A stretch of DNA of 64,000 nucleotides from an uncultured Prevotella sp. (lineage in GTDB: Bacteria; Bacteroidota; Bacteroidia; Bacteroidales; Bacteroidaceae): positions 1-64,000 of the forward strand of contig CALUKU010000014.1 of assembly GCA_944321295.1 (NCBI GenBank), in the 5' to 3' direction. Below the pieces are notes generated by a model. The model saw only the letters and a list, made by a program, of their open reading frames with translations. It was not told the origin of the DNA and searched no databases. The translations under genes were made by a program, and so were the position numbers. Positions 9,161 through 18,745 of this stretch are shown piece by piece (the first letter of the stretch is position 1; each line of letters begins with the position of its first letter).

Positions 9161-9625
9161 ATGGAGAACATAAGAAAAGCTTTGACTACCGACTGCAAGG
9201 ACGTGTATTCGCTGATTTGCGAAATGGAAGAGAAAGAACTGCCTTACGGCGAGTTCGAGCGGATATTCATGGCACAAATGGCGGATGAAGGCTTTACATG
9301 CCTGGTTTGCGAAGAAGGCGGCAAAACCGTAGGATGCATCAACCTGCGCATGGAACAGCAGCTGCACCACGCCGCACGGATATGCGAGATAATGGAAATG
9401 TCGGTCGCCTCAGGCTTCAGGAGCAAGGGAGTGGGCCGCATGCTGTTCGACGCGGCTTGCGCCGAGGCCAAGGCTAAAGGATGCGTGCAGATAGAAGTAT
9501 GCTGCAACCAGCTAAGGACCAAAGCTCATCATTTTTACGAAAGTTGCGGCATGAACAACTTCCATTATAAGTTCTCGCTCGACTTCAGCGCTACGGGCAG
9601 ATACGAAAACAAGCTTGGCAGATGA
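9161..9625 (+). CDS. GNAT-family N-acetyltransferase
   Basis: The 154-residue cytosolic enzyme transfers an acetyl group from acetyl-CoA to an unknown amine. The acetyl-CoA loop is GFRSKGVGRML (about residues 86-96), and the C-terminal HHFYESCGM helix and turn are typical of the fold. It is single-gene, with its own promoter box at 9096 and a hairpin terminator at 9637 shared with the convergent cdsA. Substrate cannot be inferred. Confidence 0.88.
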   Translation: MENIRKALTTDCKDVYSLICEMEEKELPYGEFERIFMAQMADEGFTCLVCEEGGKTVGCINLRMEQQLHHAARICEIMEMSVASGFRSKGVGRMLFDAACAEAKAKGCVQIEVCCNQLRTKAHHFYESCGMNNFHYKFSLDFSATGRYENKLGR

Positions 9626-9636
9626 TGAATAAAAAG

Positions 9637-9677
9637 CCTAAAGGCCGCCAAGACATTATCTCTCAGCGGCCTTTAGG
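9637..9677. terminator. Bidirectional hairpin terminator
   Basis: Perfect 12-bp arms (CCTAAAGGCCGC and its complement) lie between the convergent acetyltransferase and cdsA genes, with an A-run before and TGTTTT after. Confidence 0.7.
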
Positions 9678-9704
9678 ATATGTTTTAACGGCTTTTGCCT
9701 ATCG

Positions 9705-10556
9705 TCAGAACAGCGTAAGCGAGTAAAGATAAACCACCGCGGCGGGCATTGCCATGAGCGACGAGTCGAAGCGGTCTAACATTCCGCCGTGTCCGGGCAG
9801 TATGCTGCCGCTGTCTTTTATGCCGAGGGTGCGCTTGAAGAGCGACTCGACAAGGTCGCCCCACGTGCCGAACACCACCACGACAAGCCCCAAGCCCATC
9901 CATTGCAGGATTGTCAAGCCGCTTTCAGAGTCGAGTCCAGTTTCGTAACGCCCGATGAAGAACGCCACCACAAGCACGATTATAGCGCCGCCTATCGAGC
10001 CTTCCCAACTCTTGCCGGGCGAAATTCGCGGAAAGAGCTTATGCCGGCCGAAAAGCGAGCCGCTGCAATAAGCGCCCGTGTCGTTGGCCCAAAGAAATAT
10101 GAACACGCAGAGAGGAATCAGATAGTTGTAGACAACCGAGCCGTCAGCCGTGGCGTTAAAGGCCAGAACGTTTATCGTAGAGAACGGCACGGCGATGTAC
10201 ATCTGCCCGAGCATGGTGTACGCCCAGTCGTTCACGGCGTTCTCGGTCTTGGCATAAAGCTCGCTGATGAAAAGATAGACGAGCGTCAGCAAGTATGGAA
10301 TGAACACCGCGGCCGTAGGCACCACGCCACTGCAAAAACCGCTTACGGCAAGGAAGAAGTAAACTCCCGCCACGGTGCTGATGAAGCGGTTGACCTGTAC
10401 GCCCTTGACATTGTTAACCAGTCCGCAATACTCCCATATGCTCAAGCCTGTAACAAGGGCGAAAAGGAACGCCATAGCCACGGGCTTTAAGAAGCACACC
10501 ACTATCGCAGCTACGAAGAAAATGCCGGTTATGGTTCTTACAACAAAGTTTTTCAT
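9705..10556 (-). CDS. cdsA: Phosphatidate cytidylyltransferase
   Basis: CdsA makes CDP-diacylglycerol from phosphatidate and CTP, the branch point of phospholipid synthesis, in the inner membrane. The 283-residue protein has about eight membrane segments and the C-terminal family signature (KRTLGIKDSGSILPGHGG, then DRFDSS) after ISPGKSWEGS. It follows ftsH and rsfS on the same strand, an order common in Bacteroidetes. The cardiolipin synthase at 34783 uses its product pathway. Confidence 0.95.
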   Translation of the reverse strand: MKNFVVRTITGIFFVAAIVVCFLKPVAMAFLFALVTGLSIWEYCGLVNNVKGVQVNRFISTVAGVYFFLAVSGFCSGVVPTAAVFIPYLLTLVYLFISELYAKTENAVNDWAYTMLGQMYIAVPFSTINVLAFNATADGSVVYNYLIPLCVFIFLWANDTGAYCSGSLFGRHKLFPRISPGKSWEGSIGGAIIVLVVAFFIGRYETGLDSESGLTILQWMGLGLVVVVFGTWGDLVESLFKRTLGIKDSGSILPGHGGMLDRFDSSLMAMPAAVVYLYSLTLF

Positions 10557-10716
10557 CGTTATACGGGGTTATTGGGTCATGTTGTTATACGATTGTATGG
10601 TCTGGCGGTGATTTGCCTGTAAGAGCGTGAGACCATGGGGCACGGCCCTCATGCAAGAGCCGGATAAGCTACAATAACATTAAAAGCTTACAGCCCCACG
10701 GCCTCATGAACCGACG

Positions 10717-12744
10717 TTAAATCTTCTCGTCGCCCGTAGTCACTCCGGCTTCATCGCCGTCGCCGGCGCTCACCTCCGCACGGGTGTCAGCCTCATTGCC
10801 GGCCTTATCCTCGACGCCGGCCTTCTTGTCGGCCTCGCTCTCCATTATTTCTTCAGAGCGGCTCACCCACGGACGCTTGCCGAATATCTTCTCAACGTCC
10901 TCGGCAAAGATCACCTCGCGCTCAAGCAGAAGCTCCGCCAGGCGGTTGTGCCCGTCCTTATGCTCAAGCAGAATGTTCTTCGCACGGTCATACTGCTCGC
11001 CTATCATGCGCAGCACCTCGTCGTCCATAATCTTCGCCGTGGTTTCAGAATATGGTTTCTGAAAGTTGTACTCGTTGTTGTTATAATAACAGATGTTAGG
11101 CAGCTTGTCGCTCATTCCGGCGTAGGCAATCATGCCGTAGGCGCTCTTCGTAACCCGCTCAAGGTCATTCATGGCGCCGGTTGATATGTGGCCGGTGAAC
11201 AATTCCTCGGCTGCGCGGCCGCCAAGCGTGGCGCACATCTCGTCGAGCATTTCTTCCTTGGTGGTTATCTGGCGTTCCTCAGGCATGTACCAAGCTGCGC
11301 CGAGGGCGCGTCCGCGCGGCACGATTGACACCTTAACCAAAGGATTGGCATGCTCAAGAAACCACGAAATAGTGGCATGTCCGGCTTCATGCAGCGCTAT
11401 GGTGCGCCGCTCGCCCGACGTCATCACCTTGGTTTTCTTCTCCAGTCCGCCGATGATACGGTCTACGGCGTCAAGGAAGTCCTGCTTGCCCACGTGCGAC
11501 TTGTCGTGGCGGGCGGCAATAAGGGCCGCCTCGTTGCATACGTTGGCGATGTCGGCACCTGAGAATCCGGGCGTCTGGCGCGCCAGCATGTCAATGTCAA
11601 CCGACGAGTCTATCTTCACCGGCTTTAGGTGAACCATGAATATCTCCTTACGTTCGTTCAGGTCAGGCAGGTCTACGTTGATTTGCCTGTCAAAGCGTCC
11701 TGCGCGCAAGAGGGCCGAGTCGAGCATGTCGACGCGGTTGGTTGCGGCAAGTATAATCACGCCGCTGTTGGTGCCGAAACCGTCCATCTCGGTAAGCAAG
11801 GCGTTGAGCGTGTTCTCGCGCTCGTCGTTTCCGCCCATTGCCGGGTTCTTGCTTCGGGCACGGCCCACGGCGTCAATCTCGTCAATGAATATGATGCACG
11901 GAGCCTTCTCCTTAGCCTGGCGGAACAGGTCGCGCACGCGGCTCGCTCCAACTCCTACGAACATCTCTACAAAGTCAGAACCGCTCATCGAGAAGAACGG
12001 CACGCCGGCCTCGCCCGCCACAGCCTTGGCCAGCAGCGTCTTACCCGTTCCGGGAGGGCCTACGAGCAGCGCTCCCTTGGGTATCTTACCGCCGAGGTCG
12101 GTATATTTCTTGGGATTTTTCAAGAATTCAACAATCTCCTGAACCTCCTGCTTGGCGCCGGCCTGTCCCGCAACGTCCTTGAACGTGACGTTGATGTCGG
12201 AGCCTTTCTCATACATCTTCGCCTTGCTCTTACCTACATTGAACACGCCGTTGGCGCCACCTCCGCCTCCGCCCATGCGGCGCATGAGGTAAAGCCAAAG
12301 GAAGATGAACAGCAGAATAGGACCGAAACTGAGCAATATGCTGAAGAGGTCGTTGCCGCGCTTGTTCTCATAGTTGAGCATGCCCTTGAACTTTCCCGAC
12401 TGCTTCTCGGCCTCGACAAAAGTTTCCACCTTGTCTACGCTGCCGAACTCGGTCGTCACATACGGGTTCTTGCCGGTGCTGCCGGAGCCTTGCCTGAACA
12501 CGTCGCGTATGTTCTTGGGATTGACATACATCTTCAGCGTGCTCTCGTCCTTATTGATGACAATCTTTGAAGCGTACCCCTTGCTTACGAATGTCTTGAA
12601 CTCATCGTAAGACACTTTCTTGCTGGCACTTCCGCCCACGCTGTCGCCGCCGAGCATATACACGGCGATAAGACCGAAAAGTACAAGCATGTAAATCCAG
12701 CTCATGCTGAATTTGGGCATCTTGTTGTTTTTATCTTGTTCCAT
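10717..12744 (-). CDS. ftsH: ATP-dependent zinc metalloprotease FtsH
   Basis: FtsH degrades misfolded membrane proteins and short-lived regulators at the inner membrane. The 675-residue protein has two N-terminal membrane segments flanking a periplasmic domain, the AAA+ module (Walker A GPPGTGKT, Walker B IIFIDEID, second-region AGRFDRQI) and the zinc site HEAGH. The acidic, Ala/Glu-rich tail of about 40 residues is low complexity. It lies between rsfS and cdsA and is probably co-transcribed with both. Confidence 0.97.
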   Translation of the reverse strand: MEQDKNNKMPKFSMSWIYMLVLFGLIAVYMLGGDSVGGSASKKVSYDEFKTFVSKGYASKIVINKDESTLKMYVNPKNIRDVFRQGSGSTGKNPYVTTEFGSVDKVETFVEAEKQSGKFKGMLNYENKRGNDLFSILLSFGPILLFIFLWLYLMRRMGGGGGGANGVFNVGKSKAKMYEKGSDINVTFKDVAGQAGAKQEVQEIVEFLKNPKKYTDLGGKIPKGALLVGPPGTGKTLLAKAVAGEAGVPFFSMSGSDFVEMFVGVGASRVRDLFRQAKEKAPCIIFIDEIDAVGRARSKNPAMGGNDERENTLNALLTEMDGFGTNSGVIILAATNRVDMLDSALLRAGRFDRQINVDLPDLNERKEIFMVHLKPVKIDSSVDIDMLARQTPGFSGADIANVCNEAALIAARHDKSHVGKQDFLDAVDRIIGGLEKKTKVMTSGERRTIALHEAGHATISWFLEHANPLVKVSIVPRGRALGAAWYMPEERQITTKEEMLDEMCATLGGRAAEELFTGHISTGAMNDLERVTKSAYGMIAYAGMSDKLPNICYYNNNEYNFQKPYSETTAKIMDDEVLRMIGEQYDRAKNILLEHKDGHNRLAELLLEREVIFAEDVEKIFGKRPWVSRSEEIMESEADKKAGVEDKAGNEADTRAEVSAGDGDEAGVTTGDEKI

Positions 12745-12807
12745 AATTATACGTGGTTTTGCGCCGTAAAGCAGGCCTTACGGCGACTGAGTGTTTAGCC
12801 GACCGGA

Positions 12808-13167
12808 TCAGTCAATGTCGGGAACATGCGTAAGCTTCGCGTCTTCCCAAAGGTTTTCCAAGTTATAATAAGTCCTTGCCTCGGGCAAGAAGATGTGAAC
12901 CATCACGTCCGTGTAATCCATCGCCACCCAATAAGCATTGGTAAGCCCCACAACGTGTACGGGCTTCTCGCCCGCTTCCACCCTCGCCGTTTCCTCAACC
13001 GAGTCGGTTATGGCCTCAACCTGCGAGGGGGAGTTGCCCTGACAGATTACGAAATACCGGCAAACCGAGCCTTCAATGTCGCTAAGGTCGGCAATTATGA
13101 TGTTTGAACCTTTCTTTTCCTGTATGCCTTTCGTTATTGTTTCGACTAATTTTTTTACTTGTTCCAT
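12808..13167 (-). CDS. rsfS: Ribosomal silencing factor RsfS
   Basis: RsfS binds ribosomal protein uL14 and blocks subunit joining when nutrients are low. The 119-residue protein has the family core ADLSDIEGSVCRYFVICQG, AYWVAMDYTDVMVHIF and YYNLENLWEDA, at normal length. It heads the rsfS-ftsH-cdsA cluster and has a TACCTTTG promoter box at 13264-13271. Confidence 0.95.
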   Translation of the reverse strand: MEQVKKLVETITKGIQEKKGSNIIIADLSDIEGSVCRYFVICQGNSPSQVEAITDSVEETARVEAGEKPVHVVGLTNAYWVAMDYTDVMVHIFLPEARTYYNLENLWEDAKLTHVPDID

Positions 13168-13263
13168 TAAGAAAATTAAGTGTTGTTAATGCTAAAACAG
13201 CACCGCTCACTGACGTCCGTAAGGCTTATCTGCGGACTTGTCATTGCGGGCCCTTATTTCTTG

Positions 13264-13271
13264 CAAAGGTA
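13264..13271 (-). promoter_or_regulatory. Promoter -7 box for rsfS-ftsH-cdsA
   Basis: TACCTTTGC on the minus strand, 97 bp before the rsfS start, is an exact TAnnTTTG match. Confidence 0.6.
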
Positions 13272-13365
13272 CATTGATTTATTGTAAAACCATGATAAAA
13301 GCACATTATTTTGAGATTTTTTAGAAAAAAGTCGGGAAAAATGTTGTCGGTTCAAAAAAAATACG

Positions 13366-13373
13366 TACCTTTG
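13366..13373 (+). promoter_or_regulatory. Promoter -7 box for tRNA-Gln
   Basis: TACCTTTGC lies 40 bp before the tRNA. The same octamer, on the opposite strand, drives rsfS. Confidence 0.6.
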
Positions 13374-13412
13374 CACACGCAAAACAGCAATAAATGCTTG
13401 AGCAAAGCTTAT

Positions 13413-13483
13413 TGGGATATGGTGTAATGGTAACACTACAGATTCTGGTCCTGTCATTCCTGGTTCGAATCCGGGTATCCCAA
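13413..13483 (+). tRNA. tRNA-Gln (anticodon CTG)
   Basis: A 71-nt cloverleaf: acceptor TGGGATA pairs with TATCCCA, D-arm GTGT/ACAC, anticodon loop TTCTGGT giving CTG, and T-loop GGTTCGAATCC. One mismatch closes the anticodon stem. The 3' CCA is not encoded, as is common in Bacteroidetes. Confidence 0.93.
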
Positions 13484-13490
13484 CAACAGC

Positions 13491-13523
13491 AAGGCGTCAA
13501 CTTCATGTTGACGCCTTTTTCGT
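13491..13523 (+). terminator. Intrinsic terminator of tRNA-Gln
   Basis: Perfect 11-bp arms (AAGGCGTCAAC and its complement) with a 5-nt loop, followed by a T-run, begin 7 nt after the tRNA. Confidence 0.85.
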
Positions 13524-13855
13524 TTTCATACGCCAATACGGCGGCAACGGACGTTCGGTTCGTATATATCCAACTGACGATTGCTCATAAAATATTTTTC
13601 AGCATTTTATCCTTCATCTGTCATTTTCGGGCATATTTGCGTGGATATCAACACGTTACGTGGTGACAGTTGCGGCTGTCGTCTGTCACAATCCGTCATC
13701 TTCATGCCCCGGCGTGAAAGATAATGAAAGATTGCAGGCAACATATTTCATCATTCAAAAGACTGATTACCAAGGCGTTACATCCGAAAATGAAAGATGA
13801 CACATTAATCACGAAACTTTCATAACGTGAGTTCGATATAAGAAAACAACCACTG

Positions 13856-13964
13856 TAGGGACATAATTTATTATGTCCGCACGCCTCAAAGAGGCGTATT
13901 CAATTGATTTTGCACATAAAAACGTTCTTTACAGAACGTGCGGACATAATAAATTATGTCCCTA
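13856..13964. repeat. Palindromic element with 28-bp perfect arms
   Basis: Arms TAGGGACATAATTTATTATG... at 13856-13883 and their complement at 13937-13964 enclose 53 nt that contain two further small hairpins. Pairing continues imperfectly outside into AACAAC/GTTGTT. It encodes nothing and resembles a MITE. The rest of the 13524-14163 spacer has only short GTGACA/TGTCAC inverted motifs (about 13661-13690) and the hairpin at 14085. Confidence 0.7.
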
Positions 13965-14084
13965 CTCTGTTGTTTAAAATGTTTACAAGTAAATAAGTCT
14001 TATACCGAACTGACGTTTCATACGTTTGTGAATATCAGCAAACCACAAACAACATTGATTATAAAAGGCGGCAAACTGATAAGC

Positions 14085-14121
14085 CAAAGGCCATGTTCCG
14101 CGCTGCGGAACATGGCCTTTG
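14085..14121. terminator. Strong hairpin after the TPR gene
   Basis: Perfect 17-bp arms (CAAAGGCCATGTTCCGC and complement) with a 3-nt loop lie 43 bp after the stop of the minus-strand TPR gene. There is no long T-run, so termination is likely but not certain. Confidence 0.55.
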
Positions 14122-14163
14122 ACCGACTGAAACGCCGCATATTGCGGCATGTAAGAAAGGCTG

Positions 14164-14868
14164 CTACTTGCACTTTGCATACAGCCCGAGCAGCAACCCG
14201 CGCGGGACGCCGCGCTTAACGGCCTCGTCAAGGGCCGCCTTGGCCTCGCCCCTGCGGTCGAGCAGTATAAGTATCTCAACCTTCGACACGGTGTAATCCC
14301 TGTTGCCGGGGTCGCGTTTCAATGCCTCGTCAAAGTCGTAAAGCGCTGTGTCATACAGCTTCATGTCCTTCTCAAGCTCGGCCCTCGCGGCATAAACCAC
14401 GCTGCTGTCAGGATACATCTCAACGAGATTGTTCAGCTCGTCGAGAGCTTCCTGGCTGCGGCCCATCCGCGAATAAGTATATGCCAGCCCGAATCTCGCC
14501 TCCATGTTGTCGGGAGCCATCCTGAGAAAGTCGGCATAGTCGCTCCTCGCCTGCTCGTAACGGCGCAGGTTGTTGTTGGCGTAAGCCCTGTAAAACAGGG
14601 CGGAAAGATTGCCGCCATCCCTTCCGAGCACCTTGCCGCACGCCGTTATGGCGTCTTCCCACTCATGCAGCTGCAGGCACACGGCCGCCTTGTCGAGCTG
14701 CAGCCCTACGGAGTCAGGATGAAGCTCAATCAGCCCGTTAACCACCCGAAGCGAGTCGCGCCATTGCTGCTGCGTCTGCGCGCGGGCCGCCGTAACGGCA
14801 AACACAGCGGCAAAAAGAAGCACCGCCGCGGCCTTAACTATATTAACACGTTCCTTATTACTTATCAT
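14164..14868 (-). CDS. Secreted TPR protein
   Basis: The 234-residue protein has a signal peptide (hydrophobic AAAVLLFAAVFAVTAARAQ) followed by about five tetratricopeptide repeats, for example LSALFYRAYANNNLRRYEQA, ARFGLAYTYSRMGRSQEA and YDTALYDFDEALKRDP. TPR domains act as protein-binding scaffolds; the partner is unknown. It follows the DUF349 gene by 121 bp on the same strand, with a hairpin between them. Confidence 0.8.
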   Translation of the reverse strand: MISNKERVNIVKAAAVLLFAAVFAVTAARAQTQQQWRDSLRVVNGLIELHPDSVGLQLDKAAVCLQLHEWEDAITACGKVLGRDGGNLSALFYRAYANNNLRRYEQARSDYADFLRMAPDNMEARFGLAYTYSRMGRSQEALDELNNLVEMYPDSSVVYAARAELEKDMKLYDTALYDFDEALKRDPGNRDYTVSKVEILILLDRRGEAKAALDEAVKRGVPRGLLLGLYAKCK

Positions 14869-14949
14869 TATCTTATAAAACTAACAACGTTATGCCGTCA
14901 ACCGGCCTGCGCAGCCCCGCCAGAGGGCCGCCTCGCATAAAGCAAGAAC

Positions 14950-14979
14950 CGAAGTCCGGCGTCAGCCAAACTTCGGTTC
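14950..14979 (-). terminator. Hairpin after the DUF349 gene
   Basis: Arms GAACCGAAGT and complement with a 13-nt loop lie about 10 bp after the DUF349 stop; the downstream strand reads CTTGCTTTA, a weak T-tract. Confidence 0.45.
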
Positions 14980-14989
14980 ATGGTATTGT

Positions 14990-16885
14990 TTACTCGTTTT
15001 CGTCGTCGATTGCCTTTATCTTCTCACGCACGAGGTTCATCTCGTCTTTCAGCTTCTGCACCTTACGGTTCATCTCGTCGATAAGCGAGTTGCCCTTCTT
15101 GCTCGACGCGCTGAGGAAGCCGATGTTGTTCTCGTAGGTCTGCACCTCCTGCTTCATGGCCTCGTAGCGGCGCATGAGCTTGGCGCGTTCGCTGTCAAGA
15201 GCGTCAAGACCTCTCTCGGCTACATTTTTCAGTCCGCTCTTGAACTTGTCGAGGCGGCGGCGTGCCGTTGAGATGTTAAGTTCCTTATAGAGCTTGTCAA
15301 GAATGTCATGATACTCCTTATAGAGCTTGTCCTTCTCCTTGTAAGGCACGTGGCCTACGGCGTTATACTCGTCAACGAGCTCGCGCACCTTCTCCTGCAC
15401 GTTGTCGGCGGCCTCTTCGGCTATGGCCTTAAGCTGTGCTATGATGCTGCGCTTCTTCTCGAGGTTGGCCTTCTCTTCGTTGCGCGTGCCGGCGTTGGCG
15501 GCGTTGCGGGCGTCGAAGAAGTGGTTGCATGCGCCGAGGAAATCGGCCCAAAGCTTGTCGCCGAGCTTCTTAGGCACGACGCCAATGGTCTTCCATTCCT
15601 TCTGCAGGGCTATCAGCTTGTCGCCGGTAGACTTCCAGTCGGTGCTGTCCTGCAGTGCCTGCGCCTGCTCAACGAGGGCCTTCTTCTTCTCGGCATTGGC
15701 CGCAAACTGCTGCTTCATGTCCTTGAAGAACTCGGCCTTACGTCCGAAGAACTCGTCGCAAGCGGCGCGGAAGCGCTCGAATATCTTGACGTTCATCTTC
15801 TGCGGGGCAAAGCCTATGGTCTTCCATTCGGCCTGTATGGCTATTATCTCCTTGGTTTTCTTGTCCCACTCCGATGCGCCCTTTATCTCAGCCTTTGCTA
15901 TCTCCTCAACCTTCTCGCAGAGGGCGGTCTTCCTTACGAGGTTGTCCTCCTCCTTGGCGCGCAGTCCTTCAAAATGCTGCTGGTGGCGCTTGTTAACCAC
16001 GGTAGAGGCGGCCTTGAAGCGCGCCCATATCTCCTCGCGCAGCTCCTTGGCCACGGGGCCTGTTTCGCGGTACTCCTGATGGAGCTTCTGCAACTGGTGG
16101 AAAGCGCTTATGACGTCGTCCTCCTCGGCCAGCTTCTCGGCGGCCTCGCAAAGGTGGGTCTTTATTTCAAGGTTCTTCTTGAAGTCGTATTCACGCGCCT
16201 CGCTGTTAAGTTTCAGCAAGTCGTAATACTGTTCAACGTACAGCTGGTAGTTACGCCACAGCTCGTTGGCCTTCTCGGCCGGCACGAGCTTTATCTCCTT
16301 CCACTCCTGCTGCAGCTTCTTGAAGTCCTGGTATGACTTGTTAGCCTCGTCGGGCGAGGTTATCATAGCCTTTATCTTTTCAATGATGTCAAGCTTCTTC
16401 TTGAGGTTTTCCTGTTTCTCCTTCTCCTGTTCAAGAAACAGCTTGGCGCGCTTTTCCTTGATTACGCTCATCTCCGCCTTGAATTCCTCTTCGTCGGCGT
16501 CGGGCGTAACCTTGTAGTTGGCAGGGTCGCCGCCGGCCTCGATGTAGGCCTTCATGTCGGCCTCACGCTCTGCGAAGTGCAGTTTGTAGAAGGCAGTCTT
16601 GAGATATTCCACCTCGTCTTTCTGCGGGTTTTCGTCGGCGTGGGCTATTTCCTTCAGCCGCTCAATCACCTCTTTCTTGCTCTTGTACACTTTCCTTTGC
16701 TCCGCGGGAGTTGTGTCAGTAGAAGCGGAAGAGGCTTCTGCCGGTTCGTCAACTGCGGATTTTTCGTCCGTTACGTTTGCCGGGGCTGCGGCGTCGCAGC
16801 CCGGTGTGCTGTTGTCAGCAGGCGCGACATTCAGCTGTTCTTCTGTCTTCTCTTGACCGAGAGTGTTTTCTTGAGAGTCCATCAT
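14990..16885 (-). CDS. DUF349 repeat protein
   Basis: The 631-residue, highly charged, mostly helical protein contains several copies of the roughly 75-residue DUF349 repeat, recognisable by EWKTIGFAPQKMN, EWKTIGVVPKKLGDKLWADF and EWKEIKLVPAEKANELW. The N-terminal 80 residues are low complexity and acidic. Proteins of this family are widespread in Bacteroidetes but their role is not established. A coiled-coil tail (YEAMKQEVQTYENNIGFL) ends the protein. TAAGTTTG at 17003-17010 is its probable promoter box. Confidence 0.88.
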   Translation of the reverse strand: MMDSQENTLGQEKTEEQLNVAPADNSTPGCDAAAPANVTDEKSAVDEPAEASSASTDTTPAEQRKVYKSKKEVIERLKEIAHADENPQKDEVEYLKTAFYKLHFAEREADMKAYIEAGGDPANYKVTPDADEEEFKAEMSVIKEKRAKLFLEQEKEKQENLKKKLDIIEKIKAMITSPDEANKSYQDFKKLQQEWKEIKLVPAEKANELWRNYQLYVEQYYDLLKLNSEAREYDFKKNLEIKTHLCEAAEKLAEEDDVISAFHQLQKLHQEYRETGPVAKELREEIWARFKAASTVVNKRHQQHFEGLRAKEEDNLVRKTALCEKVEEIAKAEIKGASEWDKKTKEIIAIQAEWKTIGFAPQKMNVKIFERFRAACDEFFGRKAEFFKDMKQQFAANAEKKKALVEQAQALQDSTDWKSTGDKLIALQKEWKTIGVVPKKLGDKLWADFLGACNHFFDARNAANAGTRNEEKANLEKKRSIIAQLKAIAEEAADNVQEKVRELVDEYNAVGHVPYKEKDKLYKEYHDILDKLYKELNISTARRRLDKFKSGLKNVAERGLDALDSERAKLMRRYEAMKQEVQTYENNIGFLSASSKKGNSLIDEMNRKVQKLKDEMNLVREKIKAIDDENE

Positions 16886-17002
16886 ATAACCTTTTTAGTT
16901 CATGAATCGGTTTTCCATGTTCGCTGTTACCCATAGGCGCCCGGCCGCCGGCCGTGGTTTACGGCCGCTTCGGGTACTGACGGGAAATTAACTATATGCG
17001 TG

Positions 17003-17010
17003 CAAACTTA
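17003..17010 (-). promoter_or_regulatory. Promoter -7 box for the DUF349 gene
   Basis: TAAGTTTGC on the minus strand lies about 118 bp before the start at 16885. Confidence 0.45.
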
Positions 17011-17063
17011 ATTAAAATTATTGTAAATCGGCAAACAAATCACCGAAAAATGTTTTTTTCAGT

Positions 17064-17990
17064 CTAAATGAGGCGTTTATGGCGGAAAATCCACCAAGAA
17101 ATGCCAGATATCAATACCGACACCACTATGGCTATAAGGAAGCCGAAGCGGTTGCTCTCCATGCCGTTTATCAGGTTCATGCCGAAAATGCTGGCTATCA
17201 GCGTAGGGAACATCAGGATTATCGACACCGAGGTGAGCGTACGCATCACGGTGTTCATGTTGTTGTTGATAATGCTCGAGTAGGTGTCCATCGTCGACTC
17301 GAGGATGTCCGAATAGATGTTGGTGGTCTCGCGGGCCTGGCTCATCTCGATGTTTACGTCCTCTATGAGGTCGGCGTCGAGCTCGTCCACCTGCAGCTTG
17401 AACTTCAGCTTGGCAAGGAGGTTCTCGTTGCCGCGGATTGACGTGATGAAGTAAGTCAGCGAGTCTTGCAGGCGCGACAGGCCTATGAGCGACTCGTTGT
17501 TGACCTCGCGGTCGAGATTGCGCTTGGCTTTCTCGATAAGACTGTTGATTTGCTTTAGCCGCTTCTGGTACCACACGGCCGACGAAAGGAACAGGCGGAA
17601 AATCATGTCAACGTAATCGGTGAAGCCCTCGCCCCGCTTCTGCTGGTAGCTGACGAAGTCAATCATCATGTTAGTTTCGTGAAAGCACACGGTTATCGTT
17701 ACGTCGCGCTTGTGGATTATGCCCAAGGGCACCGTGGTGTACGGGGTGCGCGAGCGTATCTCCTTGACGAAGGGGATACGAAGGATTATGAGCATCCAGC
17801 CGTCGTCGTACTCATAACGGGCACGCTCGTCGTTATCGCTGATGTCTGAAAGGAAATAATCGGGTATCTTAAATTCTTCTTCCAGCAGGCGCTGGTCGTC
17901 TTCCGTGGGGCATGTCACTTGAATCCAGCAGTTAGGCTCCCATTCGCCAATCTGCTTCAGGCCCTTGTTGGTGTTCCAATATGTTCTCAT
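17064..17990 (-). CDS. corA: CorA-family divalent cation transporter
   Basis: CorA channels import Mg2+ (and Co2+ or Ni2+) through a pentameric pore. The 308-residue protein has a cytosolic alpha/beta N-domain, the long stalk helix and two C-terminal membrane helices. The pore signature GMN is present in SIFGMNLINGM, and the protein ends in the usual basic tail RHKRLI. It is a single gene with a promoter box at 18120-18127 inside a duplicated segment. Confidence 0.95.
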   Translation of the reverse strand: MRTYWNTNKGLKQIGEWEPNCWIQVTCPTEDDQRLLEEEFKIPDYFLSDISDNDERARYEYDDGWMLIILRIPFVKEIRSRTPYTTVPLGIIHKRDVTITVCFHETNMMIDFVSYQQKRGEGFTDYVDMIFRLFLSSAVWYQKRLKQINSLIEKAKRNLDREVNNESLIGLSRLQDSLTYFITSIRGNENLLAKLKFKLQVDELDADLIEDVNIEMSQARETTNIYSDILESTMDTYSSIINNNMNTVMRTLTSVSIILMFPTLIASIFGMNLINGMESNRFGFLIAIVVSVLISGISWWIFRHKRLI

Positions 17991-18119
17991 TAGTCAGTCC
18001 TCCAAAAAAGTTACGCACAAGTGGGAAGACCGACCTGAGAGCCGTATCTCCTCACCTTACAAGTCTGTATTTTCCGCGTGATAGTCGTCCATAAAAGTTT
18101 TTATTTCCGTTTTGCGCTG

Positions 18120-18127
18120 CAAAGATA
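18120..18127 (-). promoter_or_regulatory. Promoter -7 box for corA
   Basis: TATCTTTGC on the minus strand, 130 bp before corA. It forms one end of the 89-bp duplicated unit; in the second copy (about 18209-18216) the box has decayed to TATCTTTA. Confidence 0.55.
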
Positions 18128-18310
18128 GTGCAAATCGAGTGAAATGCAAAATAAAAGTGAGTGAAACGAACTTTATATTTTCAATTCCGAGATGCAGCCT
18201 ATCTTATTTAAAGATAGTGCAAATCGAGGGAAATGCAAAATAAAAGTGAGTGAAACGAACTTTATATTTTCATTTGCCTTTCGGCGATTTGTCAATTCCA
18301 AGATGCAACC
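18120..18310. repeat. Tandem 89-bp promoter-region duplication
   Basis: AAAGATAGTGCAAATCGAG starts at 18121 and again at 18210, followed by near-identical sequence. The unit ends in CCGAGATGCAGCCTATCTT, clearly related to the CCCGAGTGCAGCTTATCTT end of the 66-bp repeat at 39184. Confidence 0.7.
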
Positions 18311-18334
18311 CGTCTTAAATATATATAAGAAGAC

Positions 18335-18633
18335 AGGTTCATCGCAGTTTCATTGGATGGTCGAAATTCATTAATTCCAATTCATTCTCCGGATTTACAA
18401 ATGCACCTCGTTCAAGTGAGGCTCTCGGTAACCCGTCATCCCGTGCTTGACACGGGAACCAGACGAATACACCCTCAAATAGCCAACGTTGCTGCATACA
18501 AATGGTTCCCGTGTCAAGCACGGGATGACGGGTTACCGAGAGCCTCACTTGGAAGAGGATGCGACCGCAATCAAGAGAACACACTTAAAAAGATAAAGCC
18601 CAAACATCCTCCCAAACTGCGGATGAACCCAGG
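18335..18633. repeat. Nested palindromic element, copy 2
   Basis: Perfect 49-bp inverted repeats (18413-18461 and 18503-18551) enclose a 41-nt loop. The loop is homologous, in inverted orientation, to that of the copy at 408. Outer ends are TTCATCGCAGTTT...TTGGATGG and AAACTGCGGATGAACC. No protein is encoded. Confidence 0.7.
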
Positions 18634-18635
18634 AG

Positions 18636-18745
18636 GTCACCTTTTACACGACAAAAGGCAGCCTTTCGTGTCATAAAAGGTAAGCTTTTACAAGGCAAAA
18701 GCTTACCTATGGCCAAGCCATTGATTGTCAACACGTTACAAAGCG
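18636..18745. repeat. AAAAGG hairpin cluster with ATTGATTGTCAA
   Basis: Four alternating CCTTTT and AAAAGG motifs are followed by CATTGATTGTCAACACGTTACAAAG. It adjoins the palindromic element at 18335, as the clusters at 306 and 56676 adjoin their copies. Confidence 0.65.

Noticed and set aside
14892-15137. Short plus-strand frame beside the DUF349 gene
   Set aside because: It overlaps the DUF349 coding end and its hairpin terminator in antisense.
15308-16336. 342-codon leucine-rich frame on the plus strand
   Set aside because: It is the antisense shadow of the charged DUF349 repeat gene.
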